Assembly: GCA_902799855.1 (NCBI GenBank)
Contig: CADCCA010000061.1
Location: forward strand, 1-6,006
DNA: 6,006 nucleotides
From: an uncultured Erysipelotrichaceae bacterium
GTDB taxonomy: Bacteria > Bacillota_I > Bacilli_A > RFN20 > CAG-826
Direction: 5' to 3'
Positions within the stretch are counted from its first letter, which is position 1, and every line of letters starts with the position of its first letter. A program made the position numbers and the translations under genes. This document shows positions 1-6,006 of this stretch, piece after piece. Below the pieces are notes generated by a model. That model did not search any database, was not told where the DNA came from, and saw nothing but the letters and a program-made list of their open reading frames with translations.

Positions 1-21
1 TCTTCGCTATTTTGATGAGAA

Positions 22-62
22 GTAGAGGCAAGGGCAGAGGACAAGTTAGCCCCCACCTCTAC
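22..62. other. GC-rich stem-loop downstream of the peptidase gene
   Basis: GTAGAGG (22-28) pairs with CCTCTAC (56-62). After a 3x3 internal loop, GGGC (32-35) pairs with GCCC (49-52), leaving a 13-base loop. AGAGG at 36-40 could alternatively pair with CCTCT at 56-60. The element is about 60 per cent GC in otherwise AT-rich DNA and begins about 30 bases past the peptidase stop. Neither strand has a run of T after the stem, so it is not a canonical intrinsic terminator, though it could stabilise or end the minus-strand transcript. A repeat element is another possibility. Confidence 0.45.
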
Positions 63-91
63 CATATGGAGATTTATGAAACTGATTGGAA

Positions 92-1810
92 TTAGCTAGA
101 GAAGGAACCATGAGCATTAACTGATCGCTCAATGGTAATATTGCCAATCAATACTCTTCCAGTATCCGCGTTACCTGTAGCAGGAGCGTCAACTGAAATT
201 GAGAATCCATATATCTCATCTCCCGTAAAATCAAAGTCTATGATTGTCGGATTATTTCTATTTGTACTGATGTTGTAATCAAAGAGGCTTTCTTCGTAGG
301 AAAAATACATATTTCCACTACTCTCAAAACGCCTTAAAGTCCAGAAATCGATATTTGAATTGTTATAACTTAGTGCTTCACTAGCACTGTAGAAGGAAAT
401 GTTAAATTTAAGATGTCTAATTGCTTTAGTCATCCAATAATCAACGAAGGCGTGACCTTCACCACTTCTTCTAGCGGATAATGAAATGAAATTGTCTGAT
501 AAAAGTGCTGCTCGCTTATAATCGACGCGGACATGTTCATCTTCTTCATAGAAGCCGCTTGTATCTTCATATGAATGGTATGATGTTGAAAATCCGTAAT
601 CGATTGGAGCGATATCGGTTTCTTTATAAACTTGACCATGACTTGGACATACATAAACATTTTTATTAGGAGCGTAGTAGTTATCTGAGCACACGTGGAC
701 GTTATTACATATATTCATAATGTCGATAGCGCCTGCGTTGTAGTTATAAAACATTCCGCTTTCAAATGTTCGCCACGGAGTGGCAGCAGTATATCCCCAG
801 CCGGTATGAACCCAAACCATCGTGTCACTATAAGCAAAAGCGACTGAGGTATGGCCTTCACCAGCGGCGATAACTGGTCTATTTTGATTGATTGTTTCTT
901 TAATTACAGTTTTGGCTTTATTAGCGATTAATTCGCTTAAGCCACTTTCAGAACAATGGAATTGGTATGAGATACCTCGATCATCCATGTATTTCTTCAT
1001 CATTTTTCTTTGGTTAGCGACAGTCATGCCTCCAACGGTAGGATCATCATGGATATCATTTGTGGCAATATCACAAAGATAATCATGGAAATCACTATGT
1101 GTAGGAGTGTCAACCCCAGCGGATTGATCAAAATCTCTCACAACTGGATAACTCTTATTAATGTTTTGCACTGATGGTCGATCGTATTGCTCGTCAACTA
1201 TTGTGTCATTAATAAATGTGTCGTAGTAACCAAATAGTATTTCGGCTGAAATGACAGCACATGTACCACTATTATTAGTTGCATGACGGTTACCAAGTCT
1301 TTCAAAATAGAAGGCATTACTGATGATACGTGCATTACTTGGAATATCAATGTTTGTATAGTAATTGCCATATGATGGGGCTTGGTTACCATAGTATGAA
1401 TGAATATATTCTTTACTCATTGAAGTATTATTAATGAACATAAAATCGTTCACTTCTTCATCGAAATAGCCGAATAGGTATTCATTATCGATGTAGCCTA
1501 ATAACTTGAATTCGTTATCATAACCCTCATACGGATTACTTTCATATGTTGAGGAAATACACTCCTCTTTTTTGTCATAGATGGAAGTTGTACCATCATT
1601 GAACGAAAGCAACAAATAGCGATTAGTGCCATCCATATCGTAGACATCAGTGGAGTATAAGATTGAATTTGGATCCGCTAAAGGTGAAAATTCACCATAG
1701 TGTTCAAACATACAATCTAGTAAATGCTCTTCACTAGTGTCATATCTTTGCCCAGAAGCAAAGCCGGTTATGTTTGCCAAAACCGCGAGGGCTGTGAAAA
1801 CTGTGTTCAT
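92..1810 (-). CDS. Predicted secreted papain-fold cysteine peptidase (C10/C39-like) with N-terminal prodomain-like region
   Basis: A 572-residue protein, probably an exported cysteine peptidase; its substrate is unknown. Residues 1-20 are hydrophobic and signal-peptide-like with small residues near position 18-20, but there is no Lys or Arg before R22, so the N-region is atypical. Residues about 25-170 are aromatic- and acid-rich and contain a stretch (64-95) like the pro-regions of streptopain-type enzymes. The catalytic core follows: Cys184 in SGTCAVISAEILFGYYD and His320 in GEGHTSVAFAY, then VHTGWG (334-339). This resembles the end of the C10 core, but the expected Asn is not obvious (a Thr is there). 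Residues 372-391 have a His-x-Cys ... Cys-x-x-His arrangement. Residues about 440-565 look beta-rich and may be a C-terminal sandwich domain. The start is well supported: AAGGAG lies 6-7 bases upstream, in the 12-bp gap after the regulator gene, so the two are probably co-transcribed. The peptidase fold is fairly secure; the exact family and activity are inferred from motifs. Confidence 0.72.
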   Translation of the reverse strand: MNTVFTALAVLANITGFASGQRYDTSEEHLLDCMFEHYGEFSPLADPNSILYSTDVYDMDGTNRYLLLSFNDGTTSIYDKKEECISSTYESNPYEGYDNEFKLLGYIDNEYLFGYFDEEVNDFMFINNTSMSKEYIHSYYGNQAPSYGNYYTNIDIPSNARIISNAFYFERLGNRHATNNSGTCAVISAEILFGYYDTFINDTIVDEQYDRPSVQNINKSYPVVRDFDQSAGVDTPTHSDFHDYLCDIATNDIHDDPTVGGMTVANQRKMMKKYMDDRGISYQFHCSESGLSELIANKAKTVIKETINQNRPVIAAGEGHTSVAFAYSDTMVWVHTGWGYTAATPWRTFESGMFYNYNAGAIDIMNICNNVHVCSDNYYAPNKNVYVCPSHGQVYKETDIAPIDYGFSTSYHSYEDTSGFYEEDEHVRVDYKRAALLSDNFISLSARRSGEGHAFVDYWMTKAIRHLKFNISFYSASEALSYNNSNIDFWTLRRFESSGNMYFSYEESLFDYNISTNRNNPTIIDFDFTGDEIYGFSISVDAPATGNADTGRVLIGNITIERSVNAHGSFSS

Positions 1811-1822
1811 GCTGTCTCCTTT

Positions 1823-2413
1823 TTATGCAGAAAAACCACATGAAAAGGCAATTGTCATAAAAACCATAAATACTGACGCTGCAAACATCACATATGCGAC
1901 ATAGCGTACAACGATTTTGGTTTTATTAAAAATTGTTAAACAAAGTATCGATAATATCATTTCGATAATACAGAGACCCAAAGTAACATTACCTATAGGT
2001 ACTCCTTTCTCGTTCAACAAGGAGAACGAAGACATCAACCTCATTATTCTATGTGCTTCTTCTCCTGATGGTACTGGATATTGGTAGCTATAAACGGTAA
2101 AGAGCGGAATGAAATAGAAAACGATGTATAAAACACAGATTACGGAACTCCCAATAAGGGTCACGTTTTTAAGCGTTTGTACTGTTTTCTGTTCTTCCAC
2201 AACCATAAAGGTTGTTTCCTCGCTAGAAATTAGATCATTAACACCGGTGTTGAATAAAAGAGCCATTTTCTGCAAGGTTTCTTTGTTTGGCACGGACAAC
2301 CCACTTTCATATTTAGCGTATAAGCTACGTGAAACGTATATCTTATCCGCAACTTCTTGCTGGGTAAGCCCACTGTCTTTTCTTAGCGTTTTAAGTTTTT
2401 CTGCAAAATCCAT
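1823..2413 (-). CDS. Membrane-anchored XRE-family transcriptional regulator
   Basis: A 196-residue protein with an N-terminal XRE (Cro/CI-type) helix-turn-helix at about residues 4-61: GLTQQEVADKIYVSRS followed by LYAKYESGLSVPN is the classic helix 2-helix 3 signature. A charged linker (62-82) leads to three predicted membrane segments at about 83-108, 141-162 and 167-192. The loop between the first two, about 30 residues with PVPSGEE, would face outward. Such HTH-plus-membrane proteins are common in Bacillota and probably act as one-component sensors; the signal here is unknown. The frame is open to an ATG at 2476, which would add 21 residues, but that start has no Shine-Dalgarno. The ATG at 2413 has AAAAGG upstream and begins exactly as XRE domains usually do (MDFAEKLKTLRKDSGLTQ). 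A candidate extended -10 at 2443-2451 also lies inside the longer form. The gene leads a two-gene operon with the peptidase, which it may regulate. Confidence 0.87.
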   Translation of the reverse strand: MDFAEKLKTLRKDSGLTQQEVADKIYVSRSLYAKYESGLSVPNKETLQKMALLFNTGVNDLISSEETTFMVVEEQKTVQTLKNVTLIGSSVICVLYIVFYFIPLFTVYSYQYPVPSGEEAHRIMRLMSSFSLLNEKGVPIGNVTLGLCIIEMILSILCLTIFNKTKIVVRYVAYVMFAASVFMVFMTIAFSCGFSA

Positions 2414-2442
2414 ATGCGCCTTTTCTTGTTCTTCTTGCCTGC

Positions 2443-2451
2443 ATTCTAACA
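2443..2451 (-). promoter_or_regulatory. Candidate extended -10 for the regulator-peptidase operon
   Basis: On the minus strand the sequence reads TGTTAGAAT: a TAGAAT hexamer (5 of 6 matches to TATAAT) with the upstream TG of an extended -10. No good -35 is present at the usual distance, which would suit an activator-dependent promoter. It would start transcription near 2436, just upstream of the ATG at 2413 and downstream of the ATG at 2476, which supports the shorter regulator. A weaker alternative upstream pair (TTTGTT, 17 bases, TACTAT on the minus strand) lies around 2521-2549. Confidence 0.35.
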
Positions 2452-2482
2452 TACGTACCTTTGTACACCTATTCATTTAACA

Positions 2483-2510
2483 AGAACGTTTGTTCTATTT
2501 TTGGAACAAA
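2483..2510. promoter_or_regulatory. Candidate operator: GAAC-N4-GTTC dyad plus flanking GAACAAA inverted repeat
   Basis: Bases 2483-2496 read AGAACGTTTGTTCT, a perfect 5-bp inverted repeat with a 4-base spacer. Its right arm belongs to TTTGTTC (2489-2495), which forms a second perfect inverted repeat with GAACAAA at 2504-2510 across 8 bases. On the minus strand the first dyad agrees with the Bacillus DinR/LexA consensus CGAACRNRYGTTYC at 12 of 14 positions, differing only at the outermost bases. It lies about 35 bases upstream of a candidate extended -10 for the regulator gene. It may be a site for the XRE protein or for a LexA-type repressor; the sequence alone does not say which. Confidence 0.5.
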
Positions 2511-2595
2511 GATTATTAATATAGTAATATTAAAGGCACTAGAAACAAAGTGAATAATAATGTAAAAAAATAATTGAGAATTAATTTGTTACACT

Positions 2596-2704
2596 TTTGT
2601 TCTTTCGCCTATTAATTATTTAATAAATATATAAGAAATAAGTAGAAATGAGGAACAAACGCATACACGGGTCTTTTATTCTTGTTACTTTTATTTAGAA
2701 CAAA
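2596..2704. repeat. Additional GAACAAA motif copies in the divergent intergenic region
   Basis: Three further exact copies of the 7-mer found in the 2483-2510 operator lie here: TTTGTTC at 2596-2602 (minus orientation), GAACAAA at 2653-2659 and GAACAAA at 2698-2704. The last two are followed by CGC and TGC, and the minus-strand copy in the dyad by CGT, giving a rough consensus GAACAAAYG. A one-base variant (GAACAAG, minus strand) lies at 2425-2431 and a looser GAAACAAAG near 2542. The rest of 2511-2788 is very AT-rich and shows no convincing gene. The copies may be half-sites of a regulator serving both operons. Confidence 0.5.
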
Positions 2705-2727
2705 TGCTTAAGCACAAAAAACACGAT

Positions 2728-2754
2728 TTGCTTTGATAAGAAAAAGGCAATAAT
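2728..2754 (+). promoter_or_regulatory. Candidate promoter for the lipoprotein-glycosyltransferase operon
   Basis: TTGCTT (2728-2733) and AATAAT (2749-2754; 5 of 6 matches to TATAAT) are separated by 15 bases, which is shorter than ideal. Transcription would start near 2761 and give a leader of about 28 bases before the ATG at 2789. A GAACAAA copy ends 23 bases upstream of the -35-like hexamer. The region is so AT-rich that chance matches are likely. Confidence 0.3.
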
Positions 2755-2788
2755 CTACAATGTATGTGCGCATAAATAAAGAAACATT

Positions 2789-3520
2789 ATGAAAACTATT
2801 AAATTACTAGTCTTATTAGCATCATTATCACTCACTGCTTGTGGTGGCGGAAATTCGTCCAGTTCTTTTTCGAGTGTTCCAAGCTTTGATTCATCATCTT
2901 CCACATCTTTAGAATGCTCTTGCATTGAAGATAGTAGCGTTATTTCATCAACTATTTCTTTTAGCGAGCAATCTTCTTCATCTAAATCAAGTAGATCAAT
3001 TATCGAAGCTCCAGATAAAGAATTCACTATTAGTTTTTATAATCCAAGCTGTGGCACTTTTAGTACAGAAGTGTTTAATGAAAGATTAAAAACATATATC
3101 GATACATCTTTTGGAAGAGAATTTATAGATAGTATCAATAACACTAAATGCCAAATCGCTAATGACATACCAGGAAAAGGTAATAGCGTTTTAATCATAG
3201 GCGCTGCTAGCAGTGTTGGTTCATTAGAATTCAACTTCAAAGGCATTATCAAAAGTGTCACATTAACTCTAGAAACGTATTATAAACCATTTATTGAAAC
3301 TTGGAATGACAACAAAGTTGTCCCTAACGTTGATCCTAACTCAATGTGTGAAATTGCTACTGATAGCAGTCCTCTTACAGCCTTAATTGATTTAAAAGCA
3401 GAGGATGAACCAGTTGAAAAAGAAGCCAAAGTCGAAGTTAATGGTAAAAAACTTACTATCAATACGCTTAACGCAGATAAAGGAAGAGTGTTTCTTAAAG
3501 AAGCCACATTTGTCTTTTAA
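2789..3520 (+). CDS. Ser-rich surface lipoprotein of unknown function
   Basis: A 243-residue predicted lipoprotein. The signal peptide (MKTIKLLVLLASLSLTAC) has two lysines, a hydrophobic core and a lipobox L15-T16-A17-C18, so Cys18 should be lipidated and retained at the outer face of the membrane. Residues 23-70 form a low-complexity linker with 26 serines in 48 positions, interrupted by a Cys43-x-Cys45 pair. The remainder (about 76-243) is a compact, beta-strand-rich domain. Its strand pattern (GSLEFNFKGIIKSVTLTLETYY, then VEVNGKKLTI, then GRVFLKEATFVF) suggests a jelly-roll or Ig-like sandwich, but I do not recognise a named family and assign no function. The Shine-Dalgarno is weak (AAAG at 2778-2781). 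It is the first gene of a rightward pair: the glycosyltransferase-like gene starts 5 bp after its stop, so the two are very likely co-transcribed. The acidic reading frame on the opposite strand is only the antisense image of the Ser codons. Confidence 0.82.
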   Translation: MKTIKLLVLLASLSLTACGGGNSSSSFSSVPSFDSSSSTSLECSCIEDSSVISSTISFSEQSSSSKSSRSIIEAPDKEFTISFYNPSCGTFSTEVFNERLKTYIDTSFGREFIDSINNTKCQIANDIPGKGNSVLIIGAASSVGSLEFNFKGIIKSVTLTLETYYKPFIETWNDNKVVPNVDPNSMCEIATDSSPLTALIDLKAEDEPVEKEAKVEVNGKKLTINTLNADKGRVFLKEATFVF

Positions 3521-3525
3521 TTTAT

Positions 3526-5880
3526 ATGGTCTTTCTTAATTACTTATTAGCGTTATCTCTATTCGTAGTTATTTATCTAGTTACTAGATTGATTTTATTT
3601 TGGTTTAAAAAGAAACCTATCTGGCCTTTATTTAGTTTTGACCTTTTAATCGACGCAATTACATACACGGTCCTAGTAATTTTATTAGTGGGTGTCTTAC
3701 ATTTAGTCTTTAAAAAGGTCCACTCTATTAACTTATTATGGCTTGACACTGGTTTATATATCTTAGTGAGCATACTTAAGCCTCATAAGATTTTTTATGT
3801 TTTCAAAAACAAAGAAAAACCAAATATCTTCCAAAAGAAATACCTTCTAGGGGGAGCATTAGGACTAATCCTTTTATTAGAATGTTTTATGTTCAACGCG
3901 AACGCTTATAGTGAGAACAAACAAACAAAATCATTTGATAATTTCATTACCGAAGGAATTACATCCACTGGTGAAGTTAAAGAACATCAAATCACCTTAA
4001 AAACAAAACAAGCGTTCTTTGTAAACACTAATAAGAATAACTACGACAATATGTATCTTCGTTTTGATAACGATGATATGAATTTATACGTTAACATCTT
4101 CGCTAAAAAGGAAGGTGCTAGCGATTATGAATTCATGACATATTACTTAATCGACCCCACTATTGATGCGTATGGATATATGCCATTAAAAGATATGGGT
4201 GAGGTTGAATCACTAAAGATCGAAGTCGATATTGATGCGAATAGATATTTGAATACTGAACAAATGCCAACAATAGTGATTGATAGAGTGGAATTTGATT
4301 CGTATTTTCCATTAATCATTAATCCAATCAGAATTGGCCTAATATTTGGAACGGTATTATTGGTTGTTAGTTTTAAAAAGCTATTCATTTCAAAAGAGCT
4401 TAACGAAGAGCAATCATTCTATCAAAGAATTGAAAAAGCCATCCTTTGGAGTGCGGTTATCTTATTTGTTCTCTTTGTGATAAGAGCAATAGCATCTAAC
4501 AGTGCATATTTCGTTAAATATGACGAATTATATTTAGGTGGTACTTCTAGCAATAATATTTATTATCAGCAGTTAGATGCTTATATTAAGGGACAATTAC
4601 ATCTAGACGTTCCTTCTAACGCAGCATTGAACGCTTTAACTAACCCATATGATCCTTCTCAAAGAGCGGGCATCGAATATTTATGGGACCACGCTTTTTA
4701 TAATGGCAAGTACTACTGCTACTATGGTCACGCTCCAATATATCTAGTAATGTTACCTGTTTATTGGATTAGTAGATATGTGCCAACAAACCTCTTCGTT
4801 TTACAACTTGGTGTATTATTCTCCTTATTTGCTTTCTTATTAGCGGCAGTCCAAGTTTTCAAACTTTTTATCAAGAAAACCAATCACGTGTTCGTTATTT
4901 TAACTCTAATATCTATTGCGTTTGGTTCCTTATTATTAACGAACAACACCTATGAATATGGTGGTATGGTTTATCGTATTCCTTATGCTTATGCGAATGG
5001 ATTCTTATTCTTAACTATCTATTTATTTATTAAAGGATATTACGCCGATAAGAAGCGCTATCTATATTTTGCTTTTGCAGGTTTATCGTTAGTCTTTATC
5101 GTCTTATCTAGACCATTAGAGGCTATTTACTTGTTATTATTCATTCCAATCATTATCAAGATGATTAGAAACAAAGATAGAACAAGAAAACAAAAACTCA
5201 TTGATTATATTCCCGCTATTAGTGTGGTCTTCATCGGAGCAATTATTGTCTGTGTCATGAACGCAGTGCGTTTTGGCAGCATCTTAGAATTTGGTGAACA
5301 CTATCAATTAACAGTTACAGACTGCACGAAAAATCATTTAAGTATTGATGGCATCTTACCAACAATATTCCACTACTTCGCTAAAGCACCAGCTTTTAAT
5401 AAAACTAGCCAAATGCTTTCATATCGCGGAGGAAGAGAAAACTTTGATGTTCATCCTTATGTCGTCTCTTCTGTTGGTTTATTATTCATCCCAGTAACAT
5501 TGTTTGTTTTCTTAATTCCATATGTGATGAGTAAAAAAGATGACTTATCTTTAATTCTCTTTGTAGCAATTAGCCCAGTATTAATATTCTTAGTAGCCTT
5601 TATCAATTACTGCTTTGCAGGTGTTTGTCCACGCTATATGAATGACATTGCCCCTTGGGCAGCGCTATTAGGCGGTTTATTAGCCTTAAAGGCCTTAGAG
5701 AAAGACAATCAATCTCATCCAGTAGTTCCATCTCTTATCGTAGTTGTTTTATTACTTAATATCGTGATGACTGGCCAATATCACTTTGAAGAATTTGATG
5801 GTCTTAAAATCGGTGACTTTGAAGGCTTACTAGGCATCATTAGAACCATTAGAAATCACTTCAATTCATTAGTAAAATAG
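3526..5880 (+). CDS. Polytopic membrane protein, probable GT-C-fold glycosyltransferase with inserted extracytoplasmic beta domain
   Basis: A 784-residue integral membrane protein. Predicted membrane segments lie at about residues 2-27, 42-62, 69-85 and 106-122. A soluble, beta-rich stretch (about 128-262), likely extracytoplasmic, follows, then roughly a dozen more segments from 264 to 750. A long loop after the segment ending near 322 holds the motifs that suggest GT-C: YYQQLDAYIKGQLHLD (346-361), NPYDPSQR (373-380) and WDHAFYNGKYYCYYGHAP (387-404). Further conserved-looking blocks are SRPLEA (528-533), RFGSILEFGEHYQLT (582-596) and RYMNDIAP (703-710). These match, from memory, a large poorly characterised family of bacterial GT-C-like proteins that would use polyprenyl-phosphate sugars at the outer membrane face. 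Donor and acceptor are unknown, and D333/E334 is only a candidate catalytic acidic pair. There is no clear Shine-Dalgarno before the ATG. With a 5-bp gap from the lipoprotein stop, reinitiation by ribosomes finishing that gene is plausible. It ends in TAG. Confidence 0.72.
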   Translation: MVFLNYLLALSLFVVIYLVTRLILFWFKKKPIWPLFSFDLLIDAITYTVLVILLVGVLHLVFKKVHSINLLWLDTGLYILVSILKPHKIFYVFKNKEKPNIFQKKYLLGGALGLILLLECFMFNANAYSENKQTKSFDNFITEGITSTGEVKEHQITLKTKQAFFVNTNKNNYDNMYLRFDNDDMNLYVNIFAKKEGASDYEFMTYYLIDPTIDAYGYMPLKDMGEVESLKIEVDIDANRYLNTEQMPTIVIDRVEFDSYFPLIINPIRIGLIFGTVLLVVSFKKLFISKELNEEQSFYQRIEKAILWSAVILFVLFVIRAIASNSAYFVKYDELYLGGTSSNNIYYQQLDAYIKGQLHLDVPSNAALNALTNPYDPSQRAGIEYLWDHAFYNGKYYCYYGHAPIYLVMLPVYWISRYVPTNLFVLQLGVLFSLFAFLLAAVQVFKLFIKKTNHVFVILTLISIAFGSLLLTNNTYEYGGMVYRIPYAYANGFLFLTIYLFIKGYYADKKRYLYFAFAGLSLVFIVLSRPLEAIYLLLFIPIIIKMIRNKDRTRKQKLIDYIPAISVVFIGAIIVCVMNAVRFGSILEFGEHYQLTVTDCTKNHLSIDGILPTIFHYFAKAPAFNKTSQMLSYRGGRENFDVHPYVVSSVGLLFIPVTLFVFLIPYVMSKKDDLSLILFVAISPVLIFLVAFINYCFAGVCPRYMNDIAPWAALLGGLLALKALEKDNQSHPVVPSLIVVVLLLNIVMTGQYHFEEFDGLKIGDFEGLLGIIRTIRNHFNSLVK

Positions 5881-6006
5881 CCATTACGCACTCTAGATAA
5901 TGATAAATTTAAGAAAAAAATGTTTTCATTTATTCATTTATCTTGGTTTAATAAAATATGAAAGGGCCCGATATCAAAGGGTAAAAGTACATAATGAATA
6001 CAGTTG
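5881..6006 (+). other. AT-rich region after the glycosyltransferase; possible start of a next gene
   Basis: No strong terminator is visible. There is only a weak AT-rich dyad (GATAAAT at 5902-5908, ATTTATC at 5936-5942) and a tandem CATTTATY pair (5927-5942). TAAAAT at 5952-5957 could be a -10. An ATG at 5994, with AAAGGG at 5976-5981 at a longer than usual spacing, opens a frame that reads M-N-T-V before the window ends. The same four residues begin the peptidase, but four codons cannot establish a relation. Confidence 0.2.

Noticed and set aside
22..62. tRNA-like 7-bp acceptor stem (GTAGAGG/CCTCTAC)
   Set aside because: The enclosed 27 bases are far too short for a tRNA and no D, anticodon or T arm is present.
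1..65. Possible leftward partial gene starting at an ATG on the minus strand at 65 (reads MVEVGANLSSALAST...)
   Set aside because: The frame is open to the window edge but there is no ribosome-binding site and the first bases coincide with the stem-loop; about 20 codons are too few to call.
2..95. Possible tail of a rightward gene ending at TAG 23-25 (LRYFDEK) or TAG 93-95
   Set aside because: Two different frames are open at the left edge and nothing distinguishes a real C-terminus from chance.
2414..2476. N-terminal extension of the XRE regulator from an ATG at 2476
   Set aside because: There is no Shine-Dalgarno before it, the added 21 residues are unlike XRE N-termini, and a candidate extended -10 lies inside the extension. 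The start at 2413 fits the domain exactly.
2648..2698. Short 16-codon ORF (MRNKRIHGSFILVTFI) in the intergenic region
   Set aside because: It has no ribosome-binding site, is very short, and contains one of the GAACAAA motifs, which explains part of its sequence.
2755..3027. 90-residue acidic ORF on the minus strand opposite the lipoprotein
   Set aside because: Its Asp/Glu-rich composition is the antisense of the Ser-rich linker and signal peptide; the plus-strand lipoprotein has a clear lipobox.
5902..5942. Intrinsic terminator after the glycosyltransferase gene
   Set aside because: The dyad is 7 bp of almost pure A/T around a 27-base loop and would be very unstable; there is no GC stem followed by a T-run.
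5958..5984. Eight-codon ORF (MKGPDIKG) containing the palindrome GGGCCC
   Set aside because: It is too short and has no ribosome-binding site; more likely leader sequence of a following gene.

Overview
The window looks like chromosomal DNA from an AT-rich, low-GC Gram-positive-type bacterium, probably an uncultured gut-type Bacillota or Mollicutes-related lineage. This rests on leucine coded mainly by TTA in the rightward genes, a lipobox lipoprotein with a poly-Ser linker, and the absence of any mobile-element, phage or RNA-gene signature. The four complete genes stop at TAA (three) or TAG (one). All tryptophans are read from TGG and no TGA needs to be read as Trp, so the standard bacterial code fits and a code-4 mycoplasma does not. 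The assignment to a group is inference.

The layout is two divergent two-gene operons around a 375-bp non-coding region. Leftward (minus strand) are a small XRE-family helix-turn-helix regulator fused to three predicted membrane segments (2413 to 1823) and, 12 bp downstream with its Shine-Dalgarno in the gap, a predicted secreted cysteine peptidase (1810 to 92). Rightward are a Ser-rich lipoprotein (2789-3520) and, 5 bp downstream, a 784-residue polytopic membrane protein that looks like a GT-C-fold glycosyltransferase (3526-5880).

The region between the operons (2414-2788) carries five exact copies of GAACAAA within about 215 bp, in both orientations. One copy lies within a perfect GAAC-N4-GTTC dyad and forms a second dyad with its neighbour. 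The natural hypothesis is that the membrane-anchored XRE protein, or a LexA-like regulator, binds here and controls one or both operons. The overall picture is a possible surface-function locus: a membrane-bound one-component regulator, an exported protease, a surface lipoprotein and a cell-envelope glycosyltransferase. That functional link is inferred only from gene arrangement.

The ends hold little. Bases 1-91 contain a GC-rich stem-loop (22-62) and no convincing gene. Bases 5881-6006 hold AT-rich sequence, a possible weak promoter and perhaps the first codons of another gene at 5994.
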